The notes under the pieces were generated by a model. The model was given only the letters and a program-made list of their open reading frames with translations. It searched no databases and was not told where the DNA came from. 64,000 bases of DNA from the NCBI GenBank assembly GCA_026708185.1, contig JAPOVK010000003.1, positions 90,929-154,928 of the forward strand, written 5' to 3'. This stretch comes from Gammaproteobacteria bacterium. Its GTDB lineage: Bacteria > Pseudomonadota > Gammaproteobacteria > Pseudomonadales > Azotimanducaceae. Position numbers and translations under genes: made by a program. Every line of letters begins with the position of its first letter. Position 1 is the stretch's first letter. Shown one piece after another: positions 33,961 to 42,020 of the stretch.

Positions 33961-35523
33961 ATGAGTGAAGCCGGGTGGCGTCCCGAGGTCGCCGAGATCG
34001 AACGCCGACGCCAACTGCGCGCCCGGATGGGTGGCCCCGAAGGCATCGCGCGCCAGCACAAGCGCGGCAAACTCACCGTGCGCGAACGCATCGACGCATT
34101 GGTCGACGAGGGCAGCTTCCGGGAGTTCCACTCCCTTGCGGGGTCCGGCACTTACGAGGGCAACGAGCTCAAGTCCTTCGTGCCGAGGGGGTCCGTAGAG
34201 GGCATGGCTCGGCTCGGCGGCCGCAAGGTCGTTCTGTCGGGTGGCGATTTCACCGTTCGCGGCGGCTCGGGCGGCGGCGGGGGCGGTCTCGGCAACGAGC
34301 TGCCGTCCAACGAGCGCGCCCGGCAGTGGAAGCTCCCGCTGGTGCGCCTGCTCGATGCCGCGGGGGGCAGCGTACGCGGCTTCGAGGACATCGGCCGCAC
34401 CTACCTCCCTGACGGCAACGGCTGGTCGCAGATCGACGTCGATCTGCTCTCGAAGATCCCGGTCGTCTCCGCGGTGATGGGGTCGGTCGCGGGCCTGCCG
34501 GCCATCAACGCCTGTCTTGCGCACTTCAATGTCATGGTGAAGGATTCGAGCCAGCTCTTTCCCGGCGGACCGCCCGTGGTCAAGGCGGCACTCGGCTACG
34601 ACATCACGAAGGAGGACCTCGGCGGACCGCACATCCACACGCGCGTCAGCGGCTGTGTCGACAACCTGGCCGAAACCGAGACCGAAGCGTTCGCGATGAT
34701 CCGGCGGTTCCTCAGCTACCTGCCCTCGAATGTCTGGGAGATGGCGCCGCGGCAGGCGACCGACGACGACCCGGAAAGGCGCGAGGAATCGTTGGTCGAC
34801 CTGATGCCGCGCGACCGGCGCCAGGTCTACAAGGTCCACACCCTCATCGAGGCGGTCCTCGACCGCGGTTCCTTCTTCGAGATTGCGCCGCGCTACGGCC
34901 GCTCGCGCGTGACCGGCCTCGGCCGTCTCAACGGCTATCCGGTAGGCATCATGGCCAACAACCCGCGGCACCACGGTGGCTCCACCGACGTCGCCGGCGG
35001 CAGCAAGGTGATGCGCCTGCTGCAGCTTTGCGACATCTTCCACCTGCCCATCGTCAGCCTGGCCGACGAGCCCGGTTTCATGGTCGGCCTCGAGTCCGAG
35101 AAACAGGGCATCGAGCGGGCTGGAGCCCAGCTCGTGGCCGTCACCTGCCAGTCGCGCATGCCGTGGATCACCATCGTCATCGGCCGGCTGTTCGGCGTCG
35201 CGGGGCAATGCCATCACCGCCCCACGGGCATGTTCCGCCGCTACGCCTGGCCGTCGGCAAGCTGGGGCTCGATGCACATCGCCGGTGGCGCGTCCGCGGC
35301 CTACCGGCGCGAGATCGACAACGCGCCCGACCCGCAAGCACGGCGCGAGGAGATCGAGGCTAGGCTCAACGCCATCGCTTCGCCGTTTCGGACCGCCGAG
35401 GCGACCGGTCAGGACATCATCGATCCACGGGAGACTCGCAGCGTGCTCTGCGAATTCGTCGAGGACGCGCAACGCGTGCTGCGCACGCAAACCGGGGAGC
35501 CGCGTATTCCTTATCGCCCCTAG
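33961..35523 (+). CDS. Acyl-CoA carboxylase, carboxyltransferase (beta) subunit
   Basis: 520 residues of the propionyl/methylcrotonyl-CoA carboxylase beta type: N-terminal KLTVRERIDALVDEGSFREF, crotonase-fold halves with the oxyanion-hole glycines (FTVRGGSGGGGGGLGNELPSNER, VAGLPAINACLAHFN), and the C-terminal half FGVAGQCHHRPTGMFRRYAWPSASWGSMHIAGG. It transfers CO2 from carboxybiotin to an acyl-CoA. No biotin carboxylase or biotin carrier gene is adjacent, so its partner is elsewhere or it is a decarboxylase-like relative. The ATG at 33961 is 57 bases beyond the mobile element. The gene converges on rsgA. Confidence 0.85.
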   Translation: MSEAGWRPEVAEIERRRQLRARMGGPEGIARQHKRGKLTVRERIDALVDEGSFREFHSLAGSGTYEGNELKSFVPRGSVEGMARLGGRKVVLSGGDFTVRGGSGGGGGGLGNELPSNERARQWKLPLVRLLDAAGGSVRGFEDIGRTYLPDGNGWSQIDVDLLSKIPVVSAVMGSVAGLPAINACLAHFNVMVKDSSQLFPGGPPVVKAALGYDITKEDLGGPHIHTRVSGCVDNLAETETEAFAMIRRFLSYLPSNVWEMAPRQATDDDPERREESLVDLMPRDRRQVYKVHTLIEAVLDRGSFFEIAPRYGRSRVTGLGRLNGYPVGIMANNPRHHGGSTDVAGGSKVMRLLQLCDIFHLPIVSLADEPGFMVGLESEKQGIERAGAQLVAVTCQSRMPWITIVIGRLFGVAGQCHHRPTGMFRRYAWPSASWGSMHIAGGASAAYRREIDNAPDPQARREEIEARLNAIASPFRTAEATGQDIIDPRETRSVLCEFVEDAQRVLRTQTGEPRIPYRP

Positions 35524-35529
35524 GCGCGG

Positions 35530-36576
35530 TCATTCGTCCGCGTCGTCCTCCTCCTGGCCCCGCTCGCGGCGCCGGCTCCGCTCCAGCCGTTCGACACGCC
35601 GGTCGCGCCCGGTCAGGGATTCCGCGTGGCGACGACGTTCGTTGAGCAGCTCGGCATAGCTCGCCAGGCGTTCGCGCGTCACCTGTCCGGCTTCCAGGGC
35701 CGCGCGGACGGCGCAACCGGGCTCGGTGCGGTGCCCGCAGTCCGCGAATCGACAGGTCCGCGCCAATGCCTCGATGTCCTCGTACATCTCGCCGATGTCC
35801 TCGTCGGCGACGGCCATGCCCAACTCCCGTACGCCGGGGCCATCGAGCACGAGGGCGCCCTGGGGCAAGCGGAGCAGGGACCGGCCCGTCGTCGTATGTC
35901 TCCCACGGGCGTCCTGCTCCCGGATCGGCCGCGTGACCTGGACGTCTTCCCCGGCCAAGGTGTTCAGCAAGGTTGACTTGCCCACGCCCGACGAACCCAG
36001 CAACGCGACGGTGTACGCGGGTCGCAGCCACGCCCGGACACCGGTGAGCGTGCGCGCGTCCAGTGCATTGACGACCTCCGTCGGCACATCCGGCGCGATC
36101 GCGCGTGCCTGGTCCGCGAAGCGCGTCGGTTCGGAAGCCAGGTCGGCCTTGGTCAGCACGATCAGCGGCGCGACGCCGGTGCTCTGGGCCAACGCCAGGA
36201 ACCGCTGCAGGCGGCTTGGGCTGAACTCGAGGTTGCACGAGGTGACGATGAACAACGCGTCGACATTGGCACCGATGAGCTGCACGTCGGCCTTCGTTCC
36301 CGCGGCGATGCGGCGCAGCACGTTTGCGCGCGCCAGGCAGCGCTCGATTTTCCCGCCTTGGGCGTCGACGAGCACCCAATCGCCGACCGTCGGCCGTTCC
36401 TCGGCAGGCTTGCGGAACCAGAAGCGACCGAGGTGGAGACTGGACTCGCTGACGCCGTCCGACAGCACGTGGCCGTTGCGGTGGATTGCTACCACGCGCC
36501 GGACCCGTCGGCGACCGTCCTCGTCGCCGAGCTGCTCGGCGAAGAACGGCCGCCACCCCATATCGGACAAGCTCAT
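35530..36576 (-). CDS. rsgA: Ribosome small-subunit-dependent GTPase RsgA
   Basis: About 349 residues. The GTPase is circularly permuted: G4 (TKADL) precedes G1 (LGSSGVGKSTLLN) and G3 (LDGPGVRELG). An OB-fold N-terminus (RPTVGDWVLVD) and a C-terminal zinc motif C-x5-C-x-H-x5-C (CRFADCGHRTEPGC) complete the family. RsgA matures the 30S subunit, releasing factors late in assembly. The start is uncertain (ATG 36576, ATG 36591 or TTG 36615); 36576 gives the usual M-x-L-x-x-x-G-W start. The C-terminus is charged (RRRERGQEEDDADE). Confidence 0.92.
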   Translation of the reverse strand: MSLSDMGWRPFFAEQLGDEDGRRRVRRVVAIHRNGHVLSDGVSESSLHLGRFWFRKPAEERPTVGDWVLVDAQGGKIERCLARANVLRRIAAGTKADVQLIGANVDALFIVTSCNLEFSPSRLQRFLALAQSTGVAPLIVLTKADLASEPTRFADQARAIAPDVPTEVVNALDARTLTGVRAWLRPAYTVALLGSSGVGKSTLLNTLAGEDVQVTRPIREQDARGRHTTTGRSLLRLPQGALVLDGPGVRELGMAVADEDIGEMYEDIEALARTCRFADCGHRTEPGCAVRAALEAGQVTRERLASYAELLNERRRHAESLTGRDRRVERLERSRRRERGQEEDDADE

Positions 36577-36653
36577 TCGGCGCGGGAGCATGGGCAATCG
36601 CGACGACCACTGCAAGCGACATTCGGGCTTCGTGGAGAGTCCGGTTCAACTGT

Positions 36654-36659
36654 TAAGCT
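36654..36659 (+). promoter_or_regulatory. Candidate -10 element (TAAGCT)
   Basis: TTAAGCT ends 32 bases before the GTG at 36692. Same TAWGCT motif as elsewhere in the window. Confidence 0.3.
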
Positions 36660-36691
36660 CACCGAGGTCAACGAGACCGAGGGCGGCCACC

Positions 36692-37447
36692 GTGCTTACC
36701 GACGACGAGATCCACCACTACCACGATCACGGCTACGTCATCCCCGACTTCCGACTCGACGACGAGAGCCTTGCCGACATCCGCGGCAGCCACGCTCGAC
36801 TGCTCGCCAAGCACCCGGAGTTCACCGACTACTGCCCTGCCGTACTCGCCTTCGACACCGGATTCCTGAACATCGCCCGCATCCCTCCCATCCTCGACAT
36901 GGTCGAACAGTTGATCGGGCCCGACTTCGCGTTGTGGAACTCCAGCTTCTTCGCAAAGCCCGCACGCGTCGGCACGAAGACGCCCTGGCACCAAGATGGC
37001 GAGTATTGGCCCATCCGGCCGCTCGCGACCTGTTCGGTTTGGATCGCCGTGGACGCGGCGACCCCCGAGAACGGCTGTCTACGGGTGATCCCCGGCTCGC
37101 ACCGTCGCCGTGAACTCGGCAAGCACGACTTCAACGATGCCGCCGGTTTGAGTCTGCCCCTCGAGATCCAGGCCCACGAGTTCGACGAGGACACCGCACG
37201 CGACATCGTCCTCGACGTCGGCCAGGTGTCGCTGCACGACATCTACCTGATCCACGGCTCCGAGCCGAATCGCTCCGCCAAGCCGCGGCGAGGGATGACG
37301 CTGCGCTACATGCCCACTACATCCCGCTACTGCCGGGAACTCGCGGACAGTCGCCGCGGCGGCCCGTTGTCGATGGCCGAGCGCACGCTGTACCTCATGC
37401 GCGGCGCCGACCGCTCCGGCGCCAACGACTTCCGCATCCGGCACTAA
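36692..37447 (+). CDS. Short PhyH-family dioxygenase
   Basis: 251 residues starting at GTG 36692 with GAGGG about 8 bases upstream; the long upstream frame is a shadow of rsgA. Features are YHDHGYVIPDF at the N-terminus, metal-binding H100-x-D102 in PWHQDGEYWP, the distal His H188 in YLIHGSEPNRS and R200 for 2-oxoglutarate. It is more like the ectoine hydroxylase/mitomycin-type PhyH proteins than the two longer paralogues at 1951 and 21804. Probably a small-molecule hydroxylase. It converges on mnmE. Confidence 0.85.
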   Translation: MLTDDEIHHYHDHGYVIPDFRLDDESLADIRGSHARLLAKHPEFTDYCPAVLAFDTGFLNIARIPPILDMVEQLIGPDFALWNSSFFAKPARVGTKTPWHQDGEYWPIRPLATCSVWIAVDAATPENGCLRVIPGSHRRRELGKHDFNDAAGLSLPLEIQAHEFDEDTARDIVLDVGQVSLHDIYLIHGSEPNRSAKPRRGMTLRYMPTTSRYCRELADSRRGGPLSMAERTLYLMRGADRSGANDFRIRH

Positions 37448-37455
37448 GCACCGCC

Positions 37456-38769
37456 TTACTTGCCGATACAGAAACTCGAGAAGATCTCCCCCAGCAAATC
37501 ATCGACGCTAGTGGCGCCGACGATCGTTCCGAGCGCGTGCTGGGCCTCGCGCATCTCCTCGGCGGCGAGGTCGCCGTAGCCCTGTTCGACGTGGCCACGG
37601 GCTGTGGCCACGCGCTCCACCGCCGCCGAGAGCGCTAGAACATGGCGTTTGCGAGCGAGGAACGTCCCCTCGCCGGGCGCGACGCCCGCGGCAGTCACGA
37701 TCACCTCGCGCAGCGCGTCGAGGCCCGCTCCGGTCAGCGCTGAGACCCGCACATCCCCCGACGGCGTCAGGCCTGGCGGTCCGCCACTGAGGTCCACCTT
37801 GTTGCGGACGTGAACGATCCGCGCGCCGGACACCTCGGGTGGCGATGGACAGCCGTCGCTCGTGTCGTCCACCACGAACAGCACCAGGTCCGCGGCGGCG
37901 GCAGCGCCCCGTGCACGTTCGATGCCGATCTCCTCGACGGCGTCGCGGCCCTCCCGCAGGCCCGCCGTGTCCGTCAAGCGCACGGGTATGCCGTCCAACT
38001 CGGCGTCGGCGAACAGCAGGTCGCGGGTCGTACCGGGGATGTCGGTTACGATGGCGCGGTTCTCCGCCAGCAGCCGATTCAAAAGGCTCGACTTGCCGGC
38101 ATTGGGTGGTCCCGCGATCACGACGTCGAAGCCGTCCCGCAGAACTTGCCCTTGGCGACACTCTACGAGCAGCTCGCGCAACCCCGTCGTCACGCCGACG
38201 AGGCGATCGACCACGTCGCGGTCGGCCAGGAAATCAACCTCCTCCTCGGCGAAGTCGATCGCGGCTTCGAGAAATACGCGCACATGCAAGACGGCTTGGT
38301 CAATGGCCATCACCCGCCGCGAGAAGGCGCCATCGAGCGATCTCATCGCCGAGCGCGCGGCCCTTCGCGAGGCGCTGTCGATCAGGTCAGCGACTGCTTC
38401 GGCCTGCGCCAAATCCATCTTGTCGTTGAGGAACGCACGCTCCGTGAACTCGCCGGGGCGCGCGATCCGAGCGCCTGAGTCGCAGACGCGCTCGAGTAGC
38501 GCCTCCAAGACGACCGGCCCGCCGTGGCCTTGGAACTCGACGACGTCCTCCCCGGTGAAAGACGCCGGCGCGACGTAGAACAGCACGATGCCGCGATCGA
38601 TCGCGCGGCCGTCGCCATCGCGGAAGCACGCGTACGTGGCTTGGCGGACATCGGGAACGCGCCCCGCCACGGCCTCAGCGATGCTACGGGCATGCTGCCC
38701 CGACACGCGCACGATGCCGATGCCGCCACGCCCCGGCGGCGTTGCGATCGCGGCGATGGTATCCCTCAT
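37456..38769 (-). CDS. mnmE: tRNA modification GTPase MnmE (TrmE)
   Basis: 437 residues from ATG 38769 (MRDTIAAIATPPGRGGIGIVRVSG, the canonical N-terminus); the longer frame overlaps yidC in shadow. The folate-binding N-domain is followed by the G domain with GPPNAGKSSLLN, DIPGTTRD, DTAGLREG and RNKVDL, and the C-terminal catalytic FCIGK. With MnmG it installs the 5-carboxymethylaminomethyl group on wobble uridine. It is the last gene of rpmH-rnpA-yidD-yidC-mnmE, 8 bases after yidC. Confidence 0.96.
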   Translation of the reverse strand: MRDTIAAIATPPGRGGIGIVRVSGQHARSIAEAVAGRVPDVRQATYACFRDGDGRAIDRGIVLFYVAPASFTGEDVVEFQGHGGPVVLEALLERVCDSGARIARPGEFTERAFLNDKMDLAQAEAVADLIDSASRRAARSAMRSLDGAFSRRVMAIDQAVLHVRVFLEAAIDFAEEEVDFLADRDVVDRLVGVTTGLRELLVECRQGQVLRDGFDVVIAGPPNAGKSSLLNRLLAENRAIVTDIPGTTRDLLFADAELDGIPVRLTDTAGLREGRDAVEEIGIERARGAAAAADLVLFVVDDTSDGCPSPPEVSGARIVHVRNKVDLSGGPPGLTPSGDVRVSALTGAGLDALREVIVTAAGVAPGEGTFLARKRHVLALSAAVERVATARGHVEQGYGDLAAEEMREAQHALGTIVGATSVDDLLGEIFSSFCIGK

Positions 38770-38777
38770 CAGACCGG

Positions 38778-40484
38778 CTAGCTGCTCTTGGTAGCGGAAG
38801 CAGCCTCGATTTTCCGGGTGATGTACCACTGCTGCGCAAGCGACAGGATGTTGTTGACCAACCAGTAGAGCACCAAGCCCGCCGGAAAGAACACGAACAG
38901 GACCGTGAACAGGATGGGCATCGTCTTCATGACCCGGGCCTGCATGGGGTCGGGGGGCGGAGGGTTCAGGAGCTGCATCAGGAAGAAAGACGCCCCGTAG
39001 AGAATCGGCAGCACGAACCACGGGTCAGGCGCCGCCAAGTCGTTGATCCACAACATGAATGGTGCTTGGCGAAGCTCGACGCTCTCGTAGAGCACCCAGT
39101 ACAGCGCGAAGAACACCGGCATCTGCAGCAACAGCGGCAGACAACCGCCGAAGGGGTTGGCGCCTTCCTTCCGATACAATGCCATCATCTCCTGGGACAG
39201 CTTCTGGCGGTCCCCGGCGTGGCGTTCCTGCAGGCGCTTCATCTGCGGCATCACCTGTTTCATCTTCGCCATCGAGCGGAAGCCAACGGATGCCAAGGGG
39301 AAAAGCAGGATCTTGACGGCCAAGGTGAGCAGGATGATGGCGATGCCCCAATTCAGCACCACCGAGTGAATCGCATCGAGCACGTAGAAGAGCGGGACCG
39401 ACAACCACCATAGGAAGCCGTAGTCGACGGTGAGGTTCAGGTTCGGTGCGATCGCCTCGAGGCGCTTCTGGATCTTCGGCCCCGCATAGAACCGGGCCGC
39501 GACGGTCTCGCTGCGGCCGGGCGGCACGACGATCTCCGGCGCTATGAAACCCACGGCGTAGTTGCCGTCCCCCAAACGACGACCGTAGTAAGCGTTCACT
39601 TCCTCAGCGGCCCCCACCCACGCTGTGAGGAAATAGTGCTGCAGAACCGCAGCCCAGCCGCCGGCCACAGCTATGCGAAATTGCCCGTCGTCCAAGTCCT
39701 CGAAGTCGACCTTCTCGTAGCGAGACTCCGGCGTGGTAAAGGCGGCGCCTACGTAGGGTCGCGGCCCCATGAAAGTCCCCGAGGCGTCGGGACGCGTGCT
39801 GTCGCGCTTCAGTTGCGCGAAGAGCTGGCCCCGATACTCGGTTGTGCCGGCGTTGTCGATGTCGTACTCCACCGTGACGAGGTAGTCGTCGGGTTCGAAC
39901 AGGAAGCGTTTCACCACCGTGACCCCCTCCGCGTGGTGCGTGAGGGCCACCGTCAATGAGCCGCCGCCGTCGTCGAGGGTGTAGTCGCGGGCACCCGCGC
40001 TGTAGAGCGGACGCGTGTCCTGTCTGTCGCGGCCATCCCGTCCGATCAGGCCGCTCTGCGCGATATAGGTATGGCCCCGGGACCGCTCAAGCAACTGCAC
40101 GGGACGATCCTCGTCGATCACGGCCGGGTACTTGGGCAGCCGCAACTCGACAATGTCGCCACCGAGGAGGTCGATCGCGAGGTCGAGTGTCGGCGTATGG
40201 ACGCGCACAAGGCGCTCATCCGCGACCGTGACCGTTGGCTCGGGGATCCCCCGGGTGGCCGGCACCGCCAGATCGTCCCCCGGAACGTCCCCTGGCGCCG
40301 ACGACGACGGAAGGTCGTCCGAGGGTCCCGCGACAGGGTCGTCGGCGATCGGCAGGGGCGAAGCCAACGGTGGCGGCTCTTCCGACGCCTGGCCGTAATC
40401 CCGCGTCCATGCCTGCAGCAACAGATAGCCGACCACGCCCAGGGCAATCAGAAGAACGATGCGCTGGATCTCGGTGGTGAGCAT
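38778..40484 (-). CDS. yidC: Membrane protein insertase YidC
   Basis: 568 residues, the gammaproteobacterial form. An N-terminal membrane anchor (RIVLLIALGVVGYLLLQ) is followed by a large periplasmic beta-sandwich domain to about residue 340 and then the five conserved C-terminal helices (SVVLNWGIAIILLTLAVKILLFPL, FGGCLPLLLQMPVFFALYWVL, LFTVLFVFFPAGLVLYWLVNNILS). The segment MKQVMPQMKRLQERHAGDRQKLSQEMM is the conserved cytoplasmic helical hairpin. YidC inserts small inner-membrane proteins with or without SecYEG. Its ATG lies 2 bases after the yidD stop. Confidence 0.97.
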   Translation of the reverse strand: MLTTEIQRIVLLIALGVVGYLLLQAWTRDYGQASEEPPPLASPLPIADDPVAGPSDDLPSSSAPGDVPGDDLAVPATRGIPEPTVTVADERLVRVHTPTLDLAIDLLGGDIVELRLPKYPAVIDEDRPVQLLERSRGHTYIAQSGLIGRDGRDRQDTRPLYSAGARDYTLDDGGGSLTVALTHHAEGVTVVKRFLFEPDDYLVTVEYDIDNAGTTEYRGQLFAQLKRDSTRPDASGTFMGPRPYVGAAFTTPESRYEKVDFEDLDDGQFRIAVAGGWAAVLQHYFLTAWVGAAEEVNAYYGRRLGDGNYAVGFIAPEIVVPPGRSETVAARFYAGPKIQKRLEAIAPNLNLTVDYGFLWWLSVPLFYVLDAIHSVVLNWGIAIILLTLAVKILLFPLASVGFRSMAKMKQVMPQMKRLQERHAGDRQKLSQEMMALYRKEGANPFGGCLPLLLQMPVFFALYWVLYESVELRQAPFMLWINDLAAPDPWFVLPILYGASFFLMQLLNPPPPDPMQARVMKTMPILFTVLFVFFPAGLVLYWLVNNILSLAQQWYITRKIEAASATKSS

Positions 40485-40485
40485 C

Positions 40486-40842
40486 TCAGGAGCCCTCAGC
40501 GGGGGAGCGCGAGGGGCCTGCCCCTCGCAGGCAAGAGCCCTCAGCCGGGGAGCGCGAGGGGCTTGCCCCTCGCAAGCACGAGCCCATTCGCGGCGTCACG
40601 TCCGGGACATGGTCCACTCCCCCAGGATGAAAAGGGTGACAACGCAAGAGTCGCCTGACGGCCAGCCAACCGCCGCGAGCGACGCCGTGCCTCGCAATCG
40701 CTTGGGCAGCGTACGCGGAGCAGGACGGATAGAAGCGGCAATGACGCCCTAGAAGCGGGCTGACATACCCCCGATACGCGCTGATTAGGCGGCGTAGCGC
40801 GTAGCCGGACGCCTCGGCCACCTCCTTCGCAGCGAGTCTCAC
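40486..40842 (-). CDS. yidD: Membrane protein insertion efficiency factor YidD with repeat-derived tail
   Basis: 118 residues from GTG 40842, which has GGAGG 5-6 bases upstream; a longer frame overlaps rnpA. The core [34 protein letters not shown]...[18 protein letters not shown] is the full YidD family with its conserved cysteines. After [10 protein letters not shown] it continues with two 15-residue repeats ([30 protein letters not shown]) and GS. These are encoded by the 45-bp palindromic repeat and are absent from typical YidD. The core is expected to function; the tail's effect is unknown. Confidence 0.93.
   Translation of the reverse strand: MRLAAKEVAEASGYALRRLISAYRGYVSPLLGRHCRFYPSCSAYAAQAIARHGVARGGWLAVRRLLRCHPFHPGGVDHVPDVTPRMGSCLRGASPSRSPAEGSCLRGAGPSRSPAEGS
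40490..40585. repeat. Tandem 45-bp palindromic repeat units inside the yidD 3' end
   Basis: Two units start at 40490 and 40535, and GAGCCC at 40580 begins a third. Each has GAGCCCTCAGC-SGGGG, then the core GCGAGGGGC-NT-GCCCCTCGC, a 9-bp perfect inverted repeat. The unit of 45 bp keeps the reading frame. Related copies are at 51557-51621 and 63948-64000. Confidence 0.85.
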
Positions 40843-40858
40843 CCTTGCCTCCGCATCG

Positions 40859-41221
40859 TCAGGGTCCTTGTCTCGCCAGGGCCGAGAACAGCCAATCGGC
40901 GTCCGGGCCGCAAACCGGCCCGGGCTGTACGACGCGCACAATGATGTCCATCGCCGGCAGACCGCAACTGAGCCGGAAGGACTCCCGGATGACCCGTTTC
41001 GCGCGATTGCGGCCCACGGCGTGTCTGATCATGCGTTTGGCGACGACGATCCCAAGGCGGGCCACGCCGAGGGCGTTCGGTTGCGCGACGAGACGAAGGG
41101 GGCCCCGCGCCAAGCGCACGCTGGGCTGCCGGAAAACGCGATCGAAGTCACGCCTGTTTCGCAGTCTCTGATGGCTGCGAAGGCGCCACCCGGGATCGAT
41201 CGGACCCCTTGCGGAACTCAT
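40859..41221 (-). CDS. rnpA: Ribonuclease P protein component
   Basis: 120 residues from ATG 41221; the frame is open to a GTG at 41311, which would add 30 residues with no family likeness. The family signature [15 protein letters not shown] near the N-terminus and the RNR motif region [24 protein letters not shown] are present. It binds the pre-tRNA leader and RNase P RNA. It sits between rpmH and yidD in the standard order. The start is uncertain because no clear ribosome site precedes either candidate. Confidence 0.92.
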   Translation of the reverse strand: MSSARGPIDPGWRLRSHQRLRNRRDFDRVFRQPSVRLARGPLRLVAQPNALGVARLGIVVAKRMIRHAVGRNRAKRVIRESFRLSCGLPAMDIIVRVVQPGPVCGPDADWLFSALARQGP

Positions 41222-41326
41222 GCGGCGCACACGCGAACGGCTGGGTTGCCAAGACCTCCAGCGTGGCCTGGGGGCCAGAGCCGTGGTCGCCGTGAAAACA
41301 TGGCTTGCCACCTCGTGACGGGGGCG

Positions 41327-41461
41327 TTAAACGGTGAGACGCTTACGGCCTTTGGCGCGACGCGCGCTCAAGATCTTACGACCGTTCTTCGTCGCCATGC
41401 GCGATCGAAAACCGTGTCGCCGCTTGCGCCTGATCACGCTTGGCTGATAGGTCCTTTTCAT
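41327..41461 (-). CDS. rpmH: 50S ribosomal protein L34
   Basis: 44 residues: [18 protein letters not shown], then [26 protein letters not shown], an essentially complete bacterial L34. AAGGGAC lies just upstream of the ATG as ribosome site. It is the first gene of the leftward operon rpmH-rnpA-yidD-yidC-mnmE and borders the candidate origin. Confidence 0.97.
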   Translation of the reverse strand: MKRTYQPSVIRRKRRHGFRSRMATKNGRKILSARRAKGRKRLTV

Positions 41462-41512
41462 GTCCCTTAACTGGTGCCCCGGGCGCTTGTTCGAAGCGCT
41501 GGAAGGGGCGCG

Positions 41513-41541
41513 ATTGTAGGAGTGGGTCGGTGGGGTGTCAA
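41513..41541 (-). promoter_or_regulatory. rpmH: Sigma-70 promoter of the rpmH operon
   Basis: On the minus strand TTGACA and TACAAT are separated by exactly 17 bases, five of six bases of the -10 and all of the -35 matching consensus. The -10 ends 51 bases upstream of the rpmH ATG. The strongest promoter seen in the window. Confidence 0.82.
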
Positions 41542-42020
41542 TGAGTTCAAGGGGTCACATGAAAATGATGTTGTCGTCGTCGTAGGGTCCTAGGTCAGAC
41601 CTTGGTATGTTTCTTAAGACACTGATAATTCAATGGAAATGTCCGTTCTGGGGCTGTGGGAAAGACCGGGACGGAGCGTCTCGCAACGGGCCGAGAGTCT
41701 GTGGGCGAGTGTCCGCGAAAGTGGCCGATCGCGAGAGTCGCGGAGGTTGTCTCCCGAAAGCACACAAGTTATCGACAGCTATATCAACAGGCCTGTATTG
41801 GGCGTGCGAAGGCTAACTTTTTGAATTGTCACGGAAACGCTCGACGGGGCCACAGAAGTGCCTTGACGGGGTCGAAGTTGGTGGCGATTCGCATGATCGT
41901 GACATTAGAATGACTCCCACAAAAAGGGTCGTCAGCGCGGGGTTAGGGGCGCCCGTTCTGACAAGCTTCTTGAGGCGAACGGCATCCACGCACGTGGGCA
42001 CGGGGGGAGCGTTAAAGGCA
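41542..42020. other. Gene-free region between rpmH and dnaA, candidate oriC and dnaA promoter
   Basis: Gene order (rpmH leftwards, dnaA rightwards) marks this as the usual place of oriC or the dnaA control region. One DnaA-box-like site, TTATCGACA (one mismatch to TTATCCACA), is at 41769-41777, beside the AT-rich TATATCAACA. AT-rich stretches occur near 41608-41640 and 41812-41825. A weak rightward promoter, TTGGTA-16-GATAAT, is at 41602-41629. A small palindrome, AGGTCAGACCT, is at 41592-41602. The low number of boxes leaves open that oriC is elsewhere, as in E. coli. Confidence 0.4.

Noticed and set aside
35417..36649. 410-codon leftward frame over rsgA
   Set aside because: An Arg/Gly-rich shadow of rsgA with no family features.
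40490..40585. The GC-rich repeats as a CRISPR array
   Set aside because: Units are directly adjacent without unique spacers, and there are no cas genes.
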